Below, piece by piece: positions 1 to 9,557 of a stretch of DNA of 64,000 nucleotides. Source of the stretch: Tetraselmis striata (lineage: Eukaryota > Chlorophyta > Chlorodendrophyceae > Chlorodendrales > Chlorodendraceae); NCBI GenBank assembly GCA_006384855.1, contig VCJN01000008.1:18478-82477 (forward strand), written 5' to 3'. The first letter of the stretch is position 1, and every line of letters begins with the position of its first letter. Under the pieces are notes generated by a model. It worked only from the letters and a program-made list of their open reading frames with translations. It was not told the origin of the DNA and made no database searches. Both the position numbers and the translations under genes were made by a program.

Positions 1-773
1 GATATGCTTTGCTCTTCATCGCTGCCATACATTCCGCCCTCGACCTACAGCTGCCCACAAAAGTCTTGCCCCCCTTGTTAAGCATCAATTGTACATTGGC
101 CCATTACGAGCCCTCACCTTCGTTTCCGGCCGCGCCCTTCCATGTGTCGTGCGTGAACACGACATCATGCGTGGGGGGAGCCCTAAGTGGCGTTTGTTGG
201 GCTCTCGTAGTTGCAAAAGCCATACGTGTGAGTGTCATTGTTCGGGGTTAGTAATGAATTTGATTACCCAATGTCACGAGGGCACGAATTTTCATAACGC
301 ACGTATATGCGTTCTATCTGTACGGATGCACGCCCGCCAGAGTTAGCTCTACCATCGCAGAGCACATTCACAAAGGCGCGCTCTCCCCATCGTCGGCATG
401 CAAGCAAGTGAGCAGTTCCCGCAAAACGGCCAATAATGCGATAAAGGCTTGCTCAGAAGCCAGCCCACCTACAGATGTTGTCCGCATTCAATGCGCCCTT
501 GGTAGAGCCGGGCTTCAGTCTATACTGCGTAGGGGTGCAGCCCCCAATCAAGTCAGCGGGTGGGTCCATATGGTCACCCGCTAGGGGATCGTCCAGGGTA
601 TGTGGTATAGGGCCGGCCATCAATACGCTCCCATATTATGTTGTTGGGTTGCGCCTAGCGGGCCCCTAAGCGGGGAAATCCGCCCGCGGGGGGCGAGTAC
701 ATCGCCTTTTTATCGAGATGTGGGTCGCGCGGTAAGCCACTGTACTAGGGTTTGTAGGAGAACCTAAAAATAT
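1..773. other. Leading stretch without recognisable gene
   Basis: I see no coding feature here. The open frames are short, start on non-ATG codons in part, and carry no known motif. The composition is less GC-biased than the genes. It probably contains the unrecognised 5' end of the LINE relic that becomes readable from about 774. Confidence 0.5.
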
Positions 774-803
774 TTGCATCGGGCTCGCCGCGCTCGCCAG
801 GCG

Positions 804-2721
804 ATGGACACCGCCGACCTCGGTATGGTGTCCGACGCCGCTGCGGCGCTCCTTGTCCTTGAAGGCCTCCATCCGTCTCCTGCTCCCACCGACCCGGAGT
901 ACTCCCCTCCCGAGGAGCCGCCGGACCTGCGGCGGGTGCCGCCGTCGTGGAGTGGCAATGCGGATGAGGTTCGGCGGTGTGGGGAGGACCAGAGGCGGGT
1001 TTTGCGCCGTGCTCCCCGCCTTTCCGCTCGGCTTGTGGACTGGTGGCATTGGGAGCACATCAAGGACCTCGACGTACCGTCATGGCGCATGTGGGTGAAC
1101 CGCAGCCTGGCGCGGCGGTGCCACTCGCGCACTGCGGCTTTCTTGGCGAGTGGCACCGTCTTTGCGCTCCGCAAGGACGACCCCGCCGCGCGCGAGGAGC
1201 GGGCGAAGACCGGCGAGCCCATGCCAGTACGCCCGCTTGGCGTCGGCTCCGTGCTGGTGCGCTTGGCCTCCGCCCACGCTCTCGTGCATGCATGTGGGTG
1301 CGGATGCGTGGGAGGCCATGGGCCCGGTACAATGCAGCTTTCAGTCGGGAGTTGGCTGTGAGACGGCGTATATGAGCATGCGGGTGGCGCTGCAGTTCTT
1401 CGGCGGGCGTGGTATAAGCGAAAAAGGGCTACTACTCCTGAATATTCGGAATGCCTTCGATGAGGTATCCCGGGGTGGGATACTTTACGGCTTGCTTCAC
1501 CACCTGCGTCTACATGGCATGATCCCTTTTTCCGGATGTCGTACGATGCCCTAGCGAATTGTACTACTACGCGCCGGATGATCCCGGTATTTTTGCGCGC
1601 CACCCTACAGTCTCGTACGGGTGTGCGCCAGGGTGATGTATTGGCCCCGCTATATTTCTGCCTCGCTATTGCGGGCCCGGTGCAAGCGGTTGTGGCTCAT
1701 ACCGCTACTGATACTTTCTGCCAGAATTTCGCGGATAATAATTGCGGCGCGGCTACTGCCGCGGCTCACGTTCCGCGTATTTTTGACGAGTATTGTACGG
1801 AGCTAGTCGGACTAGTGGTACATGACAGTAAGACGCGGTACGTTCGTCACCCCGGTGATAGCGAGGCCGAGTTGCGGGCAATGCGGGCGAAGTTGGCCCC
1901 GGGAGGGTTTCGTACCCCGGCCGACGACCCTGTCTAGGATGGCGCCGTGTACCTGGGATGGGTGCTCCTATTAGCTACTACCCCGGGTGGATGACCGGTG
2001 CGTTGGGACGGCGCCGGGTGGCTCACGCCGCACTGTTGAAGCGCATCGCCTCCGTTGGCATGTCGGGATACGGCTGCCACCATGCATGGGGCCATGCGGT
2101 TGCTGGTCGTATGCGCGGTGCGACAGACCGGCTTCCTCGGCCGCATTATGCCGCCGTCGGAGCTGGACCCTTTCATGGAGGCCGTGGACGCCGCCAACAT
2201 TTCGGCTGCGTTTTCGTTGCTTGGTTTGGACGCTTGCGACCAATCTACGCCGCACATGGAGGCTGCGATCGTCCAGATGAGAATGCCCACGGATTTCGGC
2301 GGTTTGAATATGGCCTTGCTGCAGTCGGAGCCCCCGCGGCGTTTTATTCCGCGCAATCGGTTGTCCTGCCAAAGCTAGTACGGGAGAACGGGCCCGCCCT
2401 CGACCCCTTGTACGAGGCGCTCGCGCCGAGGTGTCGTCCGTGGCTACGAGTGCTTTGCCATGGGCGGGCGAGACGCGCCGCGTATACGAGACTGTGCAGG
2501 CCCTTACCACGTTACCGCATGCAAGCGGATGTGCAGCGCGCACGCGCCGCGTACGGGCACGCCCACGATATCTTGAAGTTACTTACGGTCGGTAATGCTC
2601 CGACCACCGCTGCACCGGATCCGTCAGCTGGTACTACTGCATGTACGGGTACGAGCACTAGCGGAGGACTGCGCGTCACCACATCTCATGTTACGGCCAC
2701 TCCCCATAGAGTTGGTACTGG
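804..2721 (+). pseudogene. LINE reverse transcriptase, N-terminal and RT part (broken frames)
   Basis: This encodes a degraded non-LTR reverse transcriptase. The frame from about 804 to 1310 ends in a segment with the RT signature RPLGVGSVLVRLA. A second frame (to 1554) has the QxGVG-type block and LLLNIRNAFDEVSR, which matches the first catalytic Asp region. A third frame (1536-1937) has RTGVRQGDVLAPLYF and a degenerate FADNN where the F/YADD catalytic box should be. A fourth frame (1958-2721) has thumb-like sequence with CAVRQTGFLGRIMPP. Each change of frame is an indel with no plausible intron between, so this is a pseudogene. It belongs to the same broad class as the better preserved LINE at 42791-47397, by eye. 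Confidence 0.7.
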
Positions 2722-2744
2722 CACTGTGAGATTCAGATGTGACG
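2722..2744 (+). repeat. Left terminal inverted repeat of CACTA copy 1
   Basis: It starts CACTGTGAGATTCAG and matches the inverted right end at 14778-14800. The same terminus recurs at 57250 and 58751. About 235 bp of subterminal sequence (2722-2958) is nearly identical in all three left ends. Confidence 0.92.
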
Positions 2745-2958
2745 CAAGTGTGCCCTACTGGTGACGAACGACGACATACGGGGACGATACGGGACGGACG
2801 AGGGACGTGGATTTCATACCGAGTAGCGACGACTATCGCGCGCGACCTGTAAAGTACTATATGAATTTCTCGTTTCCATAATTTCATCAAATTGATATGC
2901 GCACGCGGGCTCGCGTGTCGCCCGCCGACGCGGAGCACCCGGGCTAAGTACAGGCGGC

Positions 2959-4155
2959 TGCACGTGCTCGCTGCACATCGCCGCACATCGCTGCACACCG
3001 CGGGGTCGCTGGCGTCGCAGTGCGCCACGCTGGCGGGCCGCGCCCCCGGCCCCTGCCAAGGAGTAATCACGATAAGTACTGGCACGGCCGACTCTCGCAC
3101 AACAATGGTGCTTAGTTCGCGCGAAGCGTTGCGGCACAGCATGCATGTGCCGGCAGGGTGCCGGGAGTGCTTGGCAAACCCGGATCGCAGGCTGCCGGCA
3201 TGCGATCATGGCTTGCGCGGCAGTCACGGCGGAGGTGTGGCCGGTGTCGCGGAGGCGCTTTTATTACATTGCTGGGCATCACTTCGCCGTTGTGGGCGGT
3301 GCCCACCACAAAACAGCTCCTGCCTAATGTTCTATACTTATTAAATTCAGACTTTAGGGGGGCGGCTAGGGCACCTTCGTGAGGTCTGCCACAGTTGGAA
3401 GCCGCGCCAAGTGTTCCCTGGAAGCTGTGAGGATACAGTGCCTCCTTGGGCTTACCGCTGGGAAATACCCCTCGCGCCACTTATGAATGGACTGGGTGGG
3501 AGTCCAGCCGCCGGGGAGATGGATGTATTCCCCTCTCATGTCCTCGTCGGTGAGTCTATTTTGTAGCGTGTTCTCCTCCACGCTCGCGTATGCTAGTTGG
3601 GTGCGTGTACAGCGCTCCACCATCCTGGCCCTTTTCTGGGGTGTCATCGATAGTGCCATGGTGGGTGGTGCAACTGGTGACCCTTCGTCGCCTCTTGTGA
3701 TTGATATCCTTGCGAAGCAGGCGGCGTCGCGCGTCCGTACCGTCGCGGCGCTGCTGCGCGATATACATATCGGGGAGTGGGCAAGTGCTGCCGTCGCTAG
3801 GTGTGCGTGAACATAAAGATAAGCGGCGATATACACCCGATATTAGCCCGGTGTATTGACGCTTATTTGCGTAGTCGCAGCGCGAGTAGTAGTACGATGT
3901 ATCGGTGCAGTCCCGGGCGCGCGCCCCCACGACGTGTGCGCGCGCGATGTGCGGCACGTTGTGTGCGGCGATGTGCGGCACGATGTGCGTCACGTTGTGT
4001 GCGGCGATGTGCGGCACGACTGATGACGGAGGTGTGGGCGGATGTAGGTGGTCCGGTAGCTTAGGTGGCTGGTAGGCGGTAGGTGGTGTTCGTAGGTGCG
4101 CGTTTTAATGCAGCCGCCCTAACTGCTGATGATTGTGTAACGCCCCAGCACGCGC
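2959..4155. other. CACTA subterminal region with palindromic repeats and a copy-1-specific 1-kb block
   Basis: Repeats of the type GCACATCGCCGCACATCG near 2975 are matched in inverted orientation by GTGTGCGGCGATGTGCGGCA-like repeats at 3945-4018. In the second copy these two arms sit almost back to back (57500-57560). The roughly 1-kb block between them here (about 3003-3990) is therefore absent from copy 2. The block has open frames, for example 3487-3810 on +, but none that I recognise. The repeats are likely transposase-binding sites. The block may be a captured or nested fragment. Confidence 0.5.
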
Positions 4156-4320
4156 ATGAAGTACGGGGTCGCCTCACGGTCACCGCCGCTCACCGCTGAA
4201 TCAAGCGCGGACAGCCGCGCACTCGCATCTGTGCTCCCTGCCGGTGGTGGGCTACATCCACCCCAACTCTCCCCCCCCCCCCCCCCCCCCCCCCCCCCGC
4301 GCGCGCACGCGGCAGCAGGC

Positions 4321-7300
4321 ATGCCGGCAAAGGGATGGATAGCGAGTGTGTCGAAGAACGTGTACTCATGCAAGCACTGCCGGGGCACCGTGACGGGCAC
4401 ATGTGAAAAGCTCGCGCGAGAGCGGCACTTCCTAAAATTCCCGAACTGTAGGCACTCGTTGAAGCGTGCGGCTAAGTTGCGCCACAAGGCCGCCTTACAA
4501 CAAGCAGCAGCAGCAGCGGCAGCAGCAGCAGCAACAGCAGCAGCGGCAGGGGCGGCAAGTAGGAGTAGCTGCAGCCGTCGGAAACGCCCCGCCGGCGCCG
4601 GTCTCGGAGGACGATGTGATGGGCGTGGGGGAGGACCCCGTTGGCGAAGACGGTATGGACATCGACGCGCCTGCGTGGCCGCCGGCGGGCATGGAAGCCG
4701 CCGATGAGGGCGTGATACGGGAAGGCGATCCCGGTGACTTCTACATGAAGGTCATCGCCAAGAAGTTCCGGGGAGTATGGCACTACGGCGTGATAACCGG
4801 CGTTGTTACCGAGTGGGTGTTGGAGGACTACGGCGGGGCGACCCAGTGGCGCGCTGTTTTCGAGGACGGTGACACTGTGGACCTTCTGCGTTCAGAGGTG
4901 AGTGGGCCCGGCCTGTGTGCTGGTGGCACCACTCACCTGCGGTTGTATGGAATCACACGCACCCGCCCGGTCGGCGTGGCATGTTGTGGAGGCTATGGCG
5001 GCTGCCCAGGAGAACCCCCCTGTGGATGCGGACGGGGAGGCTCGCTTGGTAACCGTCCATGAAGGCGATGACCAGTCCAGTGAATCCGAAGAGGAGGGCT
5101 GGGAAGGGGGGGGGGGACGCGGCTGGCGCCGGGTGGACGAGCGATGAGGAGGAGGAGGAGGAGGAGGCGCACCTCCGGGCGTGGGAGTCTGCGGCTGTGC
5201 CGGGGTCCGAGACGAATGCCCTCACGTTTGCAGTCATGAAGTGCTCGGCCCAGGTGAAGAGCAAGAATTCCAACAACTCCGCTGACAGCGAGTGGCAGCT
5301 GTTGCATGACATCATGCCCGCCGGCTTCACCTCGGGTGGGATGGCCGTGGCACGCAGCCACAAGGCGATGCGGAAGTTCCTGCGGGTACGGCCGGGATGT
5401 GCCTGGGTGCGTGCTTGACGCGGCGCGTCTTGGGGTGTCAGGCCCCTCACGCTCCTCGCATGCAGGTGCCTGATACATCCAGATATGTCCGGCAAATGTG
5501 CCCCAAGGGGTGCGTGGCGTTCAGCGGGGCGCCCGGGAAGGCTGCCGAATGGGCGAAGCTCCCCGACCAGCACTGCCCGGAGTGCAATGCCGACAGGTTT
5601 ATCCGCACGCCGCAGTCCCTGAAGACACGGCTGCACGGGTTTGGTACGTCTTGAGCGTGGTGGACATCATCGAGGGCTGGTTCCGAGACCCTGTGTGGTA
5701 CGCTTGCTGGAAGAAGGGGACGGACGTGTCTATCAACGCCTTCCGCGCCTCGTCGGAGGCGGAGCGCCTGAATGAAGGCGGGCACGGCACCGGCCTCGCC
5801 GCGGGAGACTTCCTCCATGCCGACAACGGGATCTACACACTCACAGATGATGGCTTCCTGTCGCACCTTCGGGCCACCCAGTCTGTCACCGGGGTTGAGA
5901 TCAGGTGTGAGGACATGCCGCCCCACATGCTGACCTCCAGGAGCAATTGGCACCCAATCGCACTCATCGGGCCCCCGGAGCCGCCCAACCTGGGCAAAAT
6001 ACGGTTAGAGGTGCTGCACGAGCTCGCGGTGCTTGGCGAGCATGGAGTGACGGTCACCCCCGCAGACGAGGGGGAACAGTTCGTGCACAAGGTCTTCCTC
6101 GGTACGTGGGTGTGCGACGCCCAGGGCAGACGAAAGATCTTTATGCGGGGGGGGCCTAGCCAGCTCAGAGGTTGCCCCTGGTGCCGTCTGCGGAGCCATG
6201 TGGAGGGCCCGGACGGCACGGTGAAGGTGGCTGGCGCTTGCGGGGTATGCAAAGGACGTCATCCAGAGGGTGGATGGCGTAGAGTACCAGGCTGTGCGCA
6301 CAAGCGCGAGCTGCCTCCTGCTCTCCGGCGACCAGATGCTGGAGCAGATGGGCGTCATCGGCCAGATAGAGGAGGACTTGGCCAAGTCGGACCTCGATGG
6401 GGATGAGGACGGCGAGCTGAGCCCCGTTGCCCGGCGTGCGTTCAACACAACCCGGCTGGCGGAGGCCAAGCAGAACACTGGCTGCCATGGCGTGTGCCAG
6501 GTGCCTGTGGTCCTGGGCTATGTCAGCATGGTCAACCTCTTCCCCCTCGCGCCGGACCACCTGTGCTTTTTGGGCTTGGGAAAGGACTTTTGGAGGAACT
6601 TCCTCGACGTGCTGGGCCACGTTGGATTTCGGGCTATGAAGCAGGAAGACCGGCGCAAGGCTTTAGTCCTGATACCCAGCAACTTTGGACGCGGGTTGCG
6701 CCCTTCGTTTGCGGTGTCCAAGAAGTCGAAAGGTAAGCCCCCCCCCCCCCCCCCCCCCCCATGGGCCTGGGCGGCGTGGGCGGGCGCGGGGGCGTGACGG
6801 CATTCCCCTTCATGACTGCAGGGTCAGGCAAGGTGACGGTGCTGTCCGGCTGGGTCATAGAGGGCTGCTGGCACCACTCGGAAACGTTTTCCCTGCTTAC
6901 CGCCGGTCCGCTGTTCGAGGAGGCCCGGGTGAAGGCAATCATGACCGGGAAGGAGCTCGCGTCCCCAGCGGTGATGCGTGCGGTGTCGCAGCTGGGGATG
7001 CTTGGGCACATGTACAAGCGCCTGCAAGGAGCTGTGTGGTTCGTCACGCGGTGGGATTGCAGAACGTGGTGACGGAGGAGGACGGCCCTGAGCGCAAGGC
7101 GCAGGTGGACGCGCTCACCAGGGAGGGGAGGACTCGATACCTAGCGGACATCACCGTGTATGCCCGCCTGGCTGAGGGAAACGGCTTCGTGTCGCTCCTC
7201 GTCTCCAACTTGCACTCGGCGGTGTGCCGCATGATCCACCATATGTTGGCTTGCGGGCACCCCCTTGCGGAGCTGTGGATGGAGAACCTCATGGGCTTCT

Positions 7301-8477
7301 TGAAGGCGGGCGCCAAGCGCGTGCTGCCGAAGAATGTCTGCGAGACCATGATGAGGGACCTCCTTTTCGCGCAGCAGATCAACCGCCTGAAGGCGCATCG
7401 CCTCTACCGGGAACCCAACCCCAACAAGAAGGTCTCCCCCCCCCCCCCCCCCCCGCCTCTTGCTGCCTCCTCAGCCACGTGCACCCATACCCACCCACCC
7501 ACACACACACACGCATACACTCACACTCGCACTCACAGCGCCCCACCCACACACACAGGGGTACATGGCCCCAGACGACGCAGGCCCCGGCGCCGTACGT
7601 GGAGACGCCCATCCGGTTGGTTGGGAGCGCATCCGCTGCGTGGGAGCACGCGGTGGACTTCAAGGACCATTTGGAGAAGCTGCTGGACGACGTCCGACGT
7701 ACGGTGCATGGCTCGCACTCGTATGCACCCATACTCGCGGGGTGGGGTGCGGTCCTGCCGGGCTGGAGCCCCAGCGGTGGCGCTGGGGGGCTCCTGGCCT
7801 ACAAGGCGGCGTCGCTTCGCAACGGCGACAAGCCCCGGCTTCACCGGGGGGGGGAAGACGGGGAGACGTCGAGAGACAACTCCTTCTTTGTGTACAAGAT
7901 GTTGAAGCAAGTCCCCGACGCCGACCCACCCCCCTACACCACCGAGGAGCTGGAGAGCGAGGAGGAGCTGCCAGGAAACCTGCTGGCGGAGCGCGAAGAC
8001 GCCAAGTACACCATCATGGTCGCGCGAGCTCAACACTTCTACCTTGCCACGCCACCGCCCCTGCCAGGGGCTGACTCGGACGACAGCCGTGGCAGCGCGC
8101 GGCCCATTCGGGCTGCATTGTGTACGGTGTGGACGCCGGGACGAGCCCACACTGCCGTGGGCTTGGACTTGTGGAGAGTGCCGGGCGGCGGCGGTGGATC
8201 CGGCGGGGAGGAGGCCCTTGTCCTACTAGATGGTCCGGGCATCCGCAAGGTGGCTGTTCTCATGGCCCCTGCCGACATGTCCTCCGCGAAGGCTGCCGAC
8301 TTGGGCGTCGACGCCGGGGAGCTGCTGGTGGCGGGGATCCACGCAAGATTGCAGGACGGTGCGCGAGGGGGGGGGGGGGGGGGGGGGCAGCGGCTGTGGG
8401 ATAAGCGGCGCAGCGGTTGCTACCGAGGGAGGCTTAGCGTCGTTTGCAGTAGCAAGGCAGCCTTTCCGGTTGCATAG
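4321..8477 (+). CDS. Tnp2-like CACTA transposase with zinc-finger and Tudor-like N-terminus (frame-shifted)
   Basis: The likely start is ATG 4321, just after a long C run. Parts in order: a Cys/His finger (YSCKHCRGTV..C..RERHFLKFPNC) of BED-like spacing; an Ala/Gln-rich CAG-repeat linker; a Tudor-like module (about 4740-4896) with KKFRGVWHYGVITGV and FEDGD; an acidic stretch; then the Tnp2 region with MCPKGC and CPEC, LSVVDIIEGWF (about 5650), GCPWCRLRS (about 6175), GCHGVCQVPVVLGY (about 6480) and SNLHSAVCRMIHH (about 7210). Introns include 6733-6821 and one starting at 7432; one probably starts at 4897. The protein is nuclear and would cut the CACTG ends. Frame changes at the CAG repeat, at the G run near 5110 and near 5640 may be mutations or missed introns, so activity is doubtful. 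Confidence 0.72.
6733..6821 (+). other. Transposase intron with a 23-nt C run just after the donor
   Basis: The donor AAAG|GTAAGC is followed at once by C from 6738 to 6760. The acceptor is GACTGCAG at 6821. The same intron in copy 2 is 60436-60518, also with a C run. Splicing joins the GCHGV-containing exon to the exon starting GSGKVTV. Confidence 0.75.
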
Positions 8478-8567
8478 TGTGACGCCGCCTGGATGTAACC
8501 CAGCAGTACGCGCAAAGTGCAAGTGTTACACGCCCGTGTGCCCCACCCAATAACATTGCGCCCGACC

Positions 8568-8808
8568 TCACTGACGGCATGTCTCGCTCTCCTTCATCTC
8601 CTGGGCCGTCCGCCGCCTCACCCTGCGCACCCTACCAGCCGCGCGTGCCTTCTCGGAAGCCTCAGACACGGCGGCGCGAGTCGCGTCGTGGAACGCGTCC
8701 CTGGCATGGCGGAACTCCGCTCTCACCGCGGCCGTGGTCGGGCAGGGGACTGCCCGCTGATGGGTCGCCATGCATGGGTACTTGGGGCCGCACAAAGCTG
8801 TGGCACGG
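8568..8808 (-). pseudogene. Truncated tail of a Cys-containing CACTA accessory ORF
   Basis: The minus-strand frame encodes ALCGPKYPCMATHQRAV followed by a basic, Arg-rich tail ending ESETCRQ. It is nearly identical to the C-terminus of the longer ORF at 63694-62972 in the second copy. The match stops at about 8808 (after GGGGCCGCACAAAGC on + in the opposite sense), so the N-terminal two thirds are missing here. The function is unknown. Confidence 0.55.
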
Positions 8809-9557
8809 TTGTCAAGATGTGCGCACACAACAACACTTACTACCGGTTCCGACGCGGATGGAGGCGGGGCTTGCGGAGTGCACTGGCGGTGCACAGACTA
8901 GTGTGCTGCAAATAATTGGGGTGCATCGGACGCCGGATGCCCATCCACCCGGCGTAAAAGACGCGTAATATTCACACTATATTAACACACAGATGTGTGA
9001 AAACCGGACATTCCGTGCCGGATGGATGGGAATACGGCGTCTGATGCAGCCAAGCAAAACCCCAGGGACACGCTATTCTATGCACCCATACCGCCAATGC
9101 ACTCCATCCGCAACCCCCGCCTCATTCCCAGTCGTACGTGCTTGTGCACACGCACGGAATGCTTGCACTGCTCCGAAACCACTGTCACATACCCCGCTCA
9201 TTGGGTACCGATTGCGGCGCATGCACGGCTAGATATTTGTTTACATAAACCCGGGGGGGCGGGGGGGGGGGGGGGGGGCACAGCAGTGTCCCGCTACTCA
9301 AAGCAACCTGCATTGGATTAGGGCGACGATTGCAAACAAGACGAGGAGGCGCGCATGAACTGCTCCGAAACCACGCGATGTGCCCGGTGACCTCCATATC
9401 CAGCACGTGCACCGATGCAAGTAATAAGGACAGGACCCCCCCCCCCCCCCCCCCCCCCCCGCGCCAAAGTGGAGGAAGTGTAGGAGTACAACCGGAGCAT
9501 GCCGTGTTCCATTGTCGCTTATTTACAAGCACGGGCGGTGCTGCCAGACCCGGTCGT
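8809..9557. other. CACTA interior spacer with G and C homopolymers
   Basis: This lies between the transposase side and the 3' end of the protease/oxygenase gene. It contains a G run at about 9253-9278 and a C run at 9438-9460. No coding sequence was recognised. It probably holds the 3' UTRs of the convergent genes. Confidence 0.5.

Noticed and set aside
9..669. Short open frames at the window start
   Set aside because: No motif, no homology recognised, and composition like intergenic DNA.
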